From the NCBI GenBank assembly GCA_023457435.1, contig JAEWLS010000027.1:186001-250000 (forward strand): 64,000 nucleotides of DNA, read 5' to 3'. The DNA comes from Pseudomonadota bacterium (GTDB lineage: Bacteria > Pseudomonadota > Alphaproteobacteria > Rhizobiales > Rhizobiaceae). The notes beneath the pieces were generated by a model, which was given only the letters and a program-made list of their open reading frames with translations, did no database searches and had not been told where the DNA came from. The translations under genes and the position numbers were made by a program. Positions 52,914 to 60,709 of this stretch are shown here, one piece after another (the stretch's first letter is position 1; every line of letters begins with the position of its first letter).

Positions 52914-53827
52914 TGAACCAGTATCGCTACTCGCGGCGTTCCGATGTGGGCAGCCGTATACGAGTGTCTTTCGAATTCTTTCCGCCGAAGAGCGACGAGA
53001 TGGAGGCACGGCTGTGGGAGACGGTGCAGCGGCTCGAGCCCCTGCAGCCGCAGTTCGTGTCGGTGACCTATGGCGCGGGGGGCTCGACCCGCGAGCGGAC
53101 TGCGCGAACGTTGCGCCGGATCCGTAACGCCAGTTCGCTCGTGCCGGCGGCGCATCTAACCTGCGTCGACGCGAGCCGCGCGCAGGTGGACGAAGTAATC
53201 GCCGATTTCGTCGGCATGGGGATCCGCAACTTCGTGGCGCTGCGCGGAGACCCGACGGCCGGTGTCGGCGCGAGATACGAGCCGCATCCCGATGGCTACG
53301 CGAACGGTGCCGAACTGGTCGCAGCGATCGCGCGCCAGGGCAGCTTCGACATCTCTGTCTCCGCCTATCCGGAGAAGCATCCGGAGAGCCCGGACTTCGC
53401 CACCGACATCGACATGCTCAAACGCAAGGTTGACAACGGCGCAACGCGTGCCGTGACCCAGTTCTTCTTCGACAACGATCTGTACGAGAGCTACGTCGAG
53501 CGGGCGCGGCGCGCCGGCATCTATGTGCCGATCGTGCCCGGCATCTTGCCTGTCCACAATTTTTCACAGGTTGCGAACTTCGCTGCGCGGGCGGGCACTC
53601 ACATACCGCGCTGGCTCGGCGAGCGCTTTTCCGGGCTCCAAGAGGACCCGCTGACCCATATGCTCGTGGCAGCAGCGGTAGCAGCCGAGCAGGTTTTCGA
53701 TCTCGTCGAGCGGGGCGTCTCCGACTTCCATTTCTACACCATGAACCGTGCAGATCTGGCGTTCGCGATGTGTCACATGATCGGCATCCGGGCAACGAAC
53801 CCATCGCGGCAGGCCGTTGCCGCCTGA
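52910..53827 (+). CDS. metF: 5,10-methylenetetrahydrofolate reductase
   Basis: A 305-residue FAD TIM-barrel enzyme that reduces methylenetetrahydrofolate to 5-methyltetrahydrofolate, the methyl donor for methionine synthesis. Motifs: VSFEFFPPKSDEMEARLW, VSVTYGAGGSTRERTARTL, NFVALRGDPTAG and TRAVTQFFFDNDLYESYV. The ATG at 52910 overlaps the regulator's stop (ATGA) with GGAG 5 bp upstream; a second ATG follows directly at 52913. A strong terminator lies 10 bp after the stop. Control by the coupled SahR-like regulator is likely. Confidence 0.95.
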   Translation: MMNQYRYSRRSDVGSRIRVSFEFFPPKSDEMEARLWETVQRLEPLQPQFVSVTYGAGGSTRERTARTLRRIRNASSLVPAAHLTCVDASRAQVDEVIADFVGMGIRNFVALRGDPTAGVGARYEPHPDGYANGAELVAAIARQGSFDISVSAYPEKHPESPDFATDIDMLKRKVDNGATRAVTQFFFDNDLYESYVERARRAGIYVPIVPGILPVHNFSQVANFAARAGTHIPRWLGERFSGLQEDPLTHMLVAAAVAAEQVFDLVERGVSDFHFYTMNRADLAFAMCHMIGIRATNPSRQAVAA

Positions 53828-53837
53828 TGCACCAATG

Positions 53838-53864
53838 AAAAGGCCGGGAGAATCCCGGCCTTTT
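53838..53864. terminator. Strong bidirectional terminator after metF
   Basis: A perfect 12-bp stem (AAAAGGCCGGGA with TCCCGGCCTTTT) closed by a GAA loop, with T-runs on both strands. It ends metF transcription and, from the other side, that of a 28-residue membrane protein gene. Confidence 0.93.
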
Positions 53865-53890
53865 CTCGATTGGTCAGCTGCGTTCGTCGC

Positions 53891-53977
53891 TCAAGGCAGA
53901 ATGCCAACGACTGCTGCGCCGATGAATGCGAACACTGCACAAAACACCAGTGCATTTAGCGGTCTGGCGAGTCCCAT
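53891..53977 (-). CDS. Very small single-span membrane protein, 28 residues
   Basis: The ATG at 53977 is preceded by AGAGGAGG at 8 bp, an excellent ribosome-binding site. It encodes a 28-residue peptide starting MGLARPLNALVFCAVF, with a short positively charged N-terminus and one hydrophobic helix through to the end (GAAVVGILP). The frame ends 27 bp before a strong terminator that also works on this strand, so a complete tiny transcription unit can be traced. No family recognised; function unknown. Confidence 0.55.
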   Translation of the reverse strand: MGLARPLNALVFCAVFAFIGAAVVGILP

Positions 53978-54170
53978 GTGTCGGCCTCCTCTGCAGACTG
54001 TGTGGGGAGTCTAACTCAGACTGGGATAGCGGCAAGGGGCAAATTTTCCCGTACGATCCCCCTCCCGGGAACGTCATACCCCTCTGCAGGCGTAAGTCGT
54101 TGGTCTTTAAGAAAATTCCTGCGGTGCAGCTAAGGCAACATTTTTGCAGAAAACATTCCGTGATCGAGCG

Positions 54171-55115
54171 TCAGCGCGAACGGAGGAGCCTCCCGTCGAT
54201 GACCAGGAGACCGGCACCGATAAGCGCCATCCCTGCCAGTTCAAACGATTCGAGCCGCTCGCCCAAGAACAGCGAGCCGAGCAACAAGGCGCTGACTGGC
54301 ACAATCAGCGTGACAAGCGAGGTATTGCTTGCGCCGGCCTCGGCCAGGATCCGGAAAAAAATCAGGTAAGCCAGCGCAGTAGCAATGACAGCAAGGCCAA
54401 GCACCGCGCTCCAGGTCGTGCCGCTCGCGGTGAGCAGACCAGATAGGTCCTGTGTCAGCACAACGACGGGAAGCATGATTGCAGTCGACGCCGTAAGCTG
54501 GCCGGCGGCCATAAGTTCTGGCCTAAGGGTCACAAACTTCCGCGAATATATGACCGAGCAGGCATATGACAGGGCCGTTCCGATCAGCGCCAGCTTCGCC
54601 CATACCGGCCCGCCCAGCCCGCCGATGAGGCCCGGCCCGACCATGACCGCCGTTCCCGCAATGCCGATCAGGATTCCGGCGAAGCGCTGCGGCGTCAGCC
54701 TTTCGTCGGAGAGGAAGATGTTCGCAAGGATCATCGTCCAGAACGGCGTGGTGGCGTTGAGGACAGATGCCAGGCCAGCCCCGATCGCCGTCTGGCCAGT
54801 GAACATCAGCGAAAAAGGGATGACGTTGTTGAGCATCGCCAGTCCAGCGAAGCCGAGCGCATGGGGCAGCACGGCTCGAAAAGAGATGCCAGCTGCCAGC
54901 AGGTAGAGCTGCAGGACCGCCGCCGCGATCGAAACGCGCAAGAGCACCAGCACCAGGGGTGGAATCTCCTGGACCGCCACGCGGGCGAAGAAGAACGCGC
55001 CGCCCCAGATCGCTCCGAGCACGAGCAGCATGATCCATGCGCGTGAAGATATGGCGCGGGATGCGGTGCGTGCTTCTGCAGTCACTGTGTGTCCGATCGG
55101 TTGAGCGAGAGCCAT
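54171..55115 (-). CDS. EamA-family (DMT superfamily) transporter
   Basis: A 314-residue membrane protein with ten predicted helices in two EamA repeats. The first repeat begins LLVLGAIWGGAFFFARVAVQ and ends near ERLTPQRFAGILIGIAGTAV; the second begins ALIGTALSYACSVIYSRKFV and ends GERLESFELAGMALIGAGLL. Relatives export amino acids, metabolites or drugs. The ATG at 55115 was chosen since the frame upstream lacks hydrophobic segments. It is divergent from the PLP decarboxylase gene, with 129 bp between. Confidence 0.9.
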   Translation of the reverse strand: MALAQPIGHTVTAEARTASRAISSRAWIMLLVLGAIWGGAFFFARVAVQEIPPLVLVLLRVSIAAAVLQLYLLAAGISFRAVLPHALGFAGLAMLNNVIPFSLMFTGQTAIGAGLASVLNATTPFWTMILANIFLSDERLTPQRFAGILIGIAGTAVMVGPGLIGGLGGPVWAKLALIGTALSYACSVIYSRKFVTLRPELMAAGQLTASTAIMLPVVVLTQDLSGLLTASGTTWSAVLGLAVIATALAYLIFFRILAEAGASNTSLVTLIVPVSALLLGSLFLGERLESFELAGMALIGAGLLVIDGRLLRSR

Positions 55116-55244
55116 AGTCCCCGGCGGCGCCGCGCGCCACCCGTTTCCCGATGTGGTCCAGTCGCCCGGAGGGCGTGGATGGTTCTCGCGACCTTTTGCC
55201 TCCCGTCGCACCTTGGTAACTTGCCTGCAAAAGAAGGGACGCCG

Positions 55245-56486
55245 ATGCAGAGATTCGATGACGCGCGCCAGGCCGCGCTGACGCTGCGGCCGGATGATCC
55301 GGTCTACTGTTTTCGGCCAGAGGTCCTCAGGAAGGATGCTCAGGACTTCATGGCTGCGTTTCCGGGCAAGACTGCCTACGCGGTGAAGACGAACGGCGAG
55401 CTTATCGTCCTCAAGACCCTGGCCGAAGCGGGCGTCACCGCTTTCGACGTCGCATCACCCGCCGAGTTTGCCGCGGTTCGCGAGGTCGCGCCGCAGGCGG
55501 AAATGCTCTACATGCATCCGGTCAAGGCGCAGTCGGACATCCGGTTGGCGCTCGAGACCTACGGCATAAGGGTCATTGCCGTCGACCACGAGGACGAGAT
55601 CGCCAAGCTGACGCGCATCGTGCGCGCGCTCGACATTGACCCTGGCAGCGTCACGGTTTTCGTCCGTATCCAGACAAAGGGTAGTGCGACCTACGAGCTG
55701 TCGAAGAAGTTCGGCGCCGGTCCCGCCGCCGCGGTCGAATTGATCGAGCGCCTTGCGCGAACCGGCTACAAGGTCGGTATCTGTTTTCACGTCGGCAGTC
55801 AGATCGAGGATCCCGACATATACGAGAGCGCGCTGCGCTCGGCTGACTGGGTACGCAATCGCGTCCAGCGAATGGGAATCGAGATCAGCGGCGTCGACGT
55901 TGGCGGCGGATTTCCTGCCGATTATGGGCACGATCCGCAGAGCAGGAAGCCGCGCATGCCGGAACTCCCGGAGATCATGCGCCGCTTGCGCGAGGACATC
56001 GTCGAGTGGGGCTTCGACCAGACGCTGCTGGTCGCAGAGCCCGGCCGCGTCGTCGTTGCGCGCGCTTTCTCGCTGATCGTGCGCGTACTGCTGCGCAAGG
56101 GCCGGCGGCTCTATATCAACGATGGGATCTGGGCGTCCCTGTCGGACTCTTGGACGGGGAAGATCACCTTGCCCGCGCGCTTTATCCCGGATCCGGCGAT
56201 CCGGACGCGCAACGGCAGCGCCGACAACATCGTGCCGTTCAAGGTGTGCGGGGCGACCTGCGATTCCGTCGATATCCTGTCGCGGCCATTCTGGCTGCCG
56301 GAGACGGTAGATACTGGAGATTGGATCGAGATAGGCCACATTGGCGCGTACTCGATGTCGCTCCGCACGCGCTTCAACGGATTCTATCCCGATACGTTCG
56401 TCGAAGTCGCGACCCCGTTCGACGCCGGAAAGGCGCCGGAGGGACTTGCAAGTCTTGAAACGATGAATGCGCGCCCGGACTGGTAG
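55245..56486 (+). CDS. Fold-III PLP decarboxylase (ornithine/lysine/diaminopimelate decarboxylase family)
   Basis: A 413-residue enzyme of the alanine-racemase-fold decarboxylases. The PLP lysine is Lys48 in AYAVKTNGE. Other family motifs are FDVASPAEFAAV, FHVGSQIEDPDIYESALRSA, GVDVGGGFPADYG and LVAEPGRVVVARA; the second active-site segment is VCGATCDSVDIL. This order and length fit ornithine or lysine/ornithine decarboxylase, making putrescine or cadaverine, rather than LysA. AGAAGGGA lies upstream of the ATG. The neighbouring EamA transporter could export a product, but that is inference. Confidence 0.85.
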   Translation: MQRFDDARQAALTLRPDDPVYCFRPEVLRKDAQDFMAAFPGKTAYAVKTNGELIVLKTLAEAGVTAFDVASPAEFAAVREVAPQAEMLYMHPVKAQSDIRLALETYGIRVIAVDHEDEIAKLTRIVRALDIDPGSVTVFVRIQTKGSATYELSKKFGAGPAAAVELIERLARTGYKVGICFHVGSQIEDPDIYESALRSADWVRNRVQRMGIEISGVDVGGGFPADYGHDPQSRKPRMPELPEIMRRLREDIVEWGFDQTLLVAEPGRVVVARAFSLIVRVLLRKGRRLYINDGIWASLSDSWTGKITLPARFIPDPAIRTRNGSADNIVPFKVCGATCDSVDILSRPFWLPETVDTGDWIEIGHIGAYSMSLRTRFNGFYPDTFVEVATPFDAGKAPEGLASLETMNARPDW

Positions 56487-56496
56487 TCCGGGCGCG
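56470..56496. terminator. Perfect 12-bp hairpin overlapping the decarboxylase stop codon
   Basis: CGCGCCCGGACT (56470-56481) pairs exactly with 56485-56496 around a GGT loop. The stem contains the last three sense codons and the TAG of the decarboxylase gene, and lies 7 bp before the stop of the convergent PNPOx-like gene. A short AAATTT follows; it probably separates the two convergent transcripts. Confidence 0.65.
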
Positions 56497-56503
56497 AAAT
56501 TTG

Positions 56504-57007
56504 TCACATGCTGAGCTTGGCGTTGTCGCCGATCTTCGGCTTCGCACCGGTCACCGCAGCCGACAACATCAGCGCGGTCGAGACGAGGAAGTTCGGGCTG
56601 TCCCAGAGTTCGGCCTGATCGGGTCGGAAGGTGAGAAGGCGGATAGACGGATCCTCAGCGGAGTCCCACCATGCCTTGTCGGAAGCGTCCCACAGCTCCT
56701 TGATCTTAGCGCGATCGTTTGAAACCGAAGCGTTGCCGCTCATGGTGACGAACTTGAACCCGGACGGGTTGGCGAAGGTCACGGTGACTACCGGGAAGCG
56801 CTCGATCTCGTCGTCCTTGACGCCGTCCTTGTCCGTCAGGAAGTAGATGACGCCGGCGTCATCATCGATCCGCGCATGCATTGGCCGTGCGTGCTGCTTT
56901 TCTCCGTCCCAAGTGACGAGCATACAAAACCCGATGTCCTCTGCGAGTTCCCAGACGCGCTCGCGCAGCTCGGCATCAGTCTTGTTCGTTTTCTCTTCAC
57001 GCGCCAT
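56504..57007 (-). CDS. Pyridoxamine 5'-phosphate oxidase-like FMN-binding protein (general stress protein 26 type)
   Basis: A 167-residue split-barrel protein. RVWELAEDIGFCMLVTWDGE, QHARPMHARIDDDAGVIYFL and ERFPVVTVTFANPSGFKFVT are the typical strands, followed by IKELWDASDKAWWDSAEDPS, the C-terminal signature of the general-stress-protein 26 group. Such proteins bind FMN or FAD and are tied to stress; the enzymatic role is not known. GAGGAACGG precedes the ATG at 57007; the longer frame upstream lacks similarity. Confidence 0.88.
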   Translation of the reverse strand: MAREEKTNKTDAELRERVWELAEDIGFCMLVTWDGEKQHARPMHARIDDDAGVIYFLTDKDGVKDDEIERFPVVTVTFANPSGFKFVTMSGNASVSNDRAKIKELWDASDKAWWDSAEDPSIRLLTFRPDQAELWDSPNFLVSTALMLSAAVTGAKPKIGDNAKLSM

Positions 57008-57069
57008 GTCCGTTCCTCGTGCTGGGTTGATAAGCACCAAGAACAGAAGAACCCGCGAGTTCGTTCCGA

Positions 57070-58242
57070 TCAAAGGTTGGCGAGGAGAGCCGGCGTTGGC
57101 CAGCCGTCGGCCGGCAGCCCAAGTCGGATCTGCTCCTTCTGGACTGCATCGCGGGTGCGGGCGCCAAGAATGCCGTCGATCTTGCCGACGTCATAGCCCC
57201 GCGCCGCCAGCTTCTCCTGAAGCAGCTTCATCGAAGCGCCGGACAGCCCCTCGTCTGGGCTGCGGGGATCGAATTTCGGCGCGCCGGTGTAGCGGGTCGC
57301 GAGATTGGCCGCCGTCAACGTGTAGACGAATGACTGATTCCACTCGAGATAGACGTCAAAGTTCTCGAAGACCAGGAACGCGGGGCCTTTATGACCCTGT
57401 GGCAATGCCAGGCCAGCGGCGGGGCCGTTGCCAAGCGGTGCACCATCGCGGCGGGTGACGCCCCAGGCTGTCCACTGCGACATCGGAAAGCGGTTGACGC
57501 GTCCCGTCTGCTCCCAAGGCAGGTTCGCAGGAACCTTGACTTCGAGCATCCAGGGCTGACCGGCTTTCCACCCGCGCGACTTGATCTTGTTCGCGGTGGT
57601 GAGGATGACGTCCGGCACGCTCTTGCGCATGTCGACGACGCCGTCGCCGTCACCGTCGACGCCCTTCGTCAGGATATCGGACGGCAGCATCTGCGTCTGG
57701 CCGATCTCGCCTGCCCACGCGCCCGTGACTGAGGCCGGCAAGGTGCCGTTGTCGATAAGCGTGAGCAGCGGGGCGATCTGTGGCCGGAAGAGCTCCGGGC
57801 GCCGGCAGTCGTGCGCCAGGGTGACGAGCGCGTTCAGTGTGTTGAAGTCGCCCTGGACCGCGCCAAAGTCGGTCTCAAGCGCCCAGAATGCGGTGATGAC
57901 CGCACCGGGCACGCCGTACTCGCGCTCCGCCTTGTCGAAGACTGTCTTGTACTTTTCGAGATTGCGCTTGCCCCGGGTAAGCCGATCGTTGCTGATCATG
58001 CGGCCGGAGAACTCAGTAAAGGTCTGATTGAAGACTCCCTGAGCGCGATCACGCTGCAAGACCTTGGGGTCCACTGTCGCGCCGGCCAGTGCAGCGAGTC
58101 CGCGCTGGCCCATGCCGGTCGCGCGGACTTCCTTCGTGAGCTCCGACTTCCATGCCGAGAAGTCACCGCCGCACTGTTGCGCCAGCGCCGGGCCGGAAGC
58201 CGCTACCGCCGACAGCGCAACCACCGCCAACAACCTGCTCAT
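57070..58242 (-). CDS. Lytic murein transglycosylase (MltB-like) with C-terminal peptidoglycan-binding domain
   Basis: A 390-residue periplasmic enzyme. The signal peptide ends ALAQ (residue about 22). The SLT/MltB-type catalytic domain (about 25-320) has the catalytic glutamate in FWALETDFGAVQGDFNTLNA and the EIGQTQMLPSDIL segment. Residues about 335-388 are a PG_binding_1 domain (LLQEKLAARGYDVGKIDGIL, GARTRDAVQKEQ). It cleaves glycan strands to 1,6-anhydromuramyl products in cell-wall turnover. A GH25 lysozyme gene lies 81 bp upstream-side on the same strand, so two wall-cleaving enzymes are neighbours. Confidence 0.92.
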   Translation of the reverse strand: MSRLLAVVALSAVAASGPALAQQCGGDFSAWKSELTKEVRATGMGQRGLAALAGATVDPKVLQRDRAQGVFNQTFTEFSGRMISNDRLTRGKRNLEKYKTVFDKAEREYGVPGAVITAFWALETDFGAVQGDFNTLNALVTLAHDCRRPELFRPQIAPLLTLIDNGTLPASVTGAWAGEIGQTQMLPSDILTKGVDGDGDGVVDMRKSVPDVILTTANKIKSRGWKAGQPWMLEVKVPANLPWEQTGRVNRFPMSQWTAWGVTRRDGAPLGNGPAAGLALPQGHKGPAFLVFENFDVYLEWNQSFVYTLTAANLATRYTGAPKFDPRSPDEGLSGASMKLLQEKLAARGYDVGKIDGILGARTRDAVQKEQIRLGLPADGWPTPALLANL

Positions 58243-58276
58243 GGCAATCTCCTTCTGCCGCTCGCACTTAACACAC

Positions 58277-58301
58277 AGGCTTGTCTAGCCGCACCAAGCC
58301 T
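58277..58301 (-). terminator. Weak hairpin between the lysozyme and transglycosylase genes
   Basis: AGGCTTG (58277-58283) and CAAGCCT (58295-58301) are perfect inverted arms around an 11-base loop, 22 bp downstream of the GH25 stop on the minus strand. No T-run follows. Confidence 0.35.
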
Positions 58302-58323
58302 TTGAGCGGCAATGAACAATCGG

Positions 58324-59142
58324 TTACCGAGCCACCGAGCGCAGCCATTTGCGCCACTCGCCGGCGTCGCCGTGAAAAACGTTGATGTCAGCGTCGCCCG
58401 CAATGCCGGGAACAATGCCCGTCCCGGTGTACTGCCAGAACAGCCAGCGTCGGCCGCCGTAGCGATCGTGCGGGTGCATGGCAACCGATCGCAGCCACCA
58501 GTCATAGCCGTGGAAGTTCACCAGCCTGTTGTCCTCGTAGAAGTCCGTCGAGGTGTAGATGATGGGGCGTTTGCCGTAGTGACGGCCGACGATTTCGAGC
58601 CAGATCTTCATCTCGGACTGCACCGTGGCTGCGTCGGGTCGCAGCTTGCAGGTAGGGGACAGGTGGTTCCATTCCATGTCCAGAACAGGCGGCAACGCCG
58701 AGGCATCGCGCGGGACGTTGCGAATGAACCATTCCGCCTGCTCCTGCGCCGTGCGACAGAAATAGTAGAAGTGGTAGGCGCCGCGGGGGATGCCGGCGGC
58801 CTTGGTGTTGCGCCAGTTGACCTCGAAGTAATCGTCTACGCGGTCGCCGCCCTCGGTCGCCTTCAGGAATGCGAACGAGATGCCGTTCTTGCGCGTGGTA
58901 CTCCAGTCGACGGCGGCCTGGTATTTCGAGACGTCCGTTCCGTGCACCGCGTAAGTCCACGGCGGAGAGCGCTGCCAGTCATGGGGATCGCGATCTCCAA
59001 ACCGCGGCGCGGTGGCAAGTATCTGATTGGGAGAAGGCGCGGACGACGGAGCGAGGCCGTCCAATGCGCTGTTCGACGACGTGGAGCAGGCGGCAAGCAA
59101 GGTCAGTACGACAAGCGCAAATCTCCCGCTCCATTGCGCCAT
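58324..59142 (-). CDS. GH25 lysozyme (muramidase), lipoprotein
   Basis: A 272-residue protein. The N-terminus has a lipobox (LLAACS), so it is a probable lipoprotein. The GH25 domain (about residues 65-270) shows HGTDVSKYQAAVDWST, ISFAFLKATEGGDRVDDYF and the catalytic acid pair in PPVLDMEWNHLS, followed by GKRPIIYTSTDFYED and the terminal WLFWQYTGTGIVPGI. GH25 enzymes hydrolyse the MurNAc-GlcNAc bond. It is divergent from the serine hydrolase gene (181 bp between). Confidence 0.92.
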   Translation of the reverse strand: MAQWSGRFALVVLTLLAACSTSSNSALDGLAPSSAPSPNQILATAPRFGDRDPHDWQRSPPWTYAVHGTDVSKYQAAVDWSTTRKNGISFAFLKATEGGDRVDDYFEVNWRNTKAAGIPRGAYHFYYFCRTAQEQAEWFIRNVPRDASALPPVLDMEWNHLSPTCKLRPDAATVQSEMKIWLEIVGRHYGKRPIIYTSTDFYEDNRLVNFHGYDWWLRSVAMHPHDRYGGRRWLFWQYTGTGIVPGIAGDADINVFHGDAGEWRKWLRSVAR

Positions 59143-59323
59143 ACGACAACCCCTTCAGTGCGCGCGAATCATTCGCTCCCGCGCAATCCCGATAGGCGAT
59201 AGCCGGCGTATCGTCACGAGCGCGGTAATCCCGCGAAGTGCCATTGATTTTCCGACCGCCACCGCCCAAAGCTGGCGCAACTCGCCTGGTGAAGGCGGCG
59301 AATGAATGGCGGCGGGGAGTGAG

Positions 59324-60709
59324 ATGCGGGTTCTGGGTCTTGCCCTGAAGTGGCTGATTATTCTTGTCCTGTCGGCCATCGTCGCAATTGCCGCGTGGCT
59401 CTACTTCGCTCCGCCAGACCTCATTCGCGTCGGCACCGGCTACGCTGCCAAGATCGTCTGCTCGAATGTGTACATCGCCGGACGCGACCCACAGGAGGTA
59501 TTGGCGGTTGATGTACAGGCGCCGGGGCATCCTATCCTCAAGCTCGTGCGGGTCGACGTCGATCGCGGGGCGGGAACCGTCAGTGCCGCGCTGTTCGGCA
59601 TTTTCGGAAAGTCCACCGCGGTCGCACGAGACGGACTTGGATGCGCGTCGGTGCCGGACGGCGACGTGTCGCGCGCCAAGGAAAGCGTGCTACCGGCGAT
59701 CTCTCCTGTAGACGGCTCGGATGCCGTATGGCCGGAAGGAGAGCGCGCCGATTCGAGCAACCCGCATGTGAAGGCGATCCTCGACGACGACGGCATGACC
59801 GGTCAGGGGATGCGCGCCGTCGTCGTGGTTCACAATGGGAGGATCGTCGGCGAGCGCTACGGTCCAGGCTTCTCGGCCGCCACTCCGCTTCTCGGCTGGT
59901 CGATGACGAAGACGGTCAACGCCGCTTTGATCGGGACAGTGATCGCGGAGGGACGTGTCCAACTGGAAGACGCCGGCTTCTTCGAACAGTGGGAGGGCGA
60001 TGGCCGAAGCGGCATCACGCTTTCCGACCTCATGGCGATGTCGAGCGGTTTGCAGTTCAACGAAGACTATGGCGACGTCACTGACGTGACGAGGATGCTC
60101 TATCTGCAGCCCGACATGGCCGGCTTTGCCGCAGACAAGCAGATCGAAAGTTCGTCCGGGGGCGTTTTCAACTATTCCAGCGGGACCGCGGTCATCATCG
60201 CACGCATCTGGCAGGACCTTTTCGACGACCCACAGGTGTCGCTCGCCTGGCCGCGAAAGGCGCTGTTCGATCCTCTGGGGATGACGAGCGCGGTGATGGA
60301 AACAGACGCAACGGGTACGTTTGTCGGCTCCTCATATGGGTTTGCGACAGCCCACGACTGGGCCCGCTTCGGGCAGTTTCTGCTGCAGAACGGCGAGTGG
60401 GGCGGTCGACAGCTGTTGCCTGAAGGGTTTGCTCAATGGATGCGCGAGCCTGCTCCCGCCTCGAACGGCGAGTACGGGCGCGGACAGGTCTGGCTGCACG
60501 GTCCGCAAGCAGGCACGCCTGATGGGCAAGACCCGGACGCAGGCTTCGAACTGCCTGAGGATGCCTTCTGGCTCCTCGGTCATGACGGCCAGTCGACCGC
60601 GATCGTGCCCTCGAAGAACCTCGTCGTGGTCCGGCTCGGACTGACACCGACCAAACTCGGCTACAAGCCGCAGGCCATGGTCGCCGCGCTGTCGAAGGTG
60701 CTCGACTAG
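59324..60709 (+). CDS. Membrane-anchored serine hydrolase, beta-lactamase class C / penicillin-binding-protein fold
   Basis: A 461-residue protein with one N-terminal helix (residues about 9-29, LKWLIILVLSAIVAIAAWLY). The beta-lactamase-fold domain (about 150-460) has the nucleophile motif SMTK (GWSMTKTVNAALI), the Tyr motif NYSSGTAV and HDGQ in place of the KTG box (LLGHDGQSTAIV). Such esterase/D-aminopeptidase-like proteins differ from true beta-lactamases. GGGGAG lies before the ATG at 59324; another ATG at 59306 is possible. Its TAG overlaps the stop of the convergent hydantoinase gene (CTAG). Confidence 0.87.
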   Translation: MRVLGLALKWLIILVLSAIVAIAAWLYFAPPDLIRVGTGYAAKIVCSNVYIAGRDPQEVLAVDVQAPGHPILKLVRVDVDRGAGTVSAALFGIFGKSTAVARDGLGCASVPDGDVSRAKESVLPAISPVDGSDAVWPEGERADSSNPHVKAILDDDGMTGQGMRAVVVVHNGRIVGERYGPGFSAATPLLGWSMTKTVNAALIGTVIAEGRVQLEDAGFFEQWEGDGRSGITLSDLMAMSSGLQFNEDYGDVTDVTRMLYLQPDMAGFAADKQIESSSGGVFNYSSGTAVIIARIWQDLFDDPQVSLAWPRKALFDPLGMTSAVMETDATGTFVGSSYGFATAHDWARFGQFLLQNGEWGGRQLLPEGFAQWMREPAPASNGEYGRGQVWLHGPQAGTPDGQDPDAGFELPEDAFWLLGHDGQSTAIVPSKNLVVVRLGLTPTKLGYKPQAMVAALSKVLD

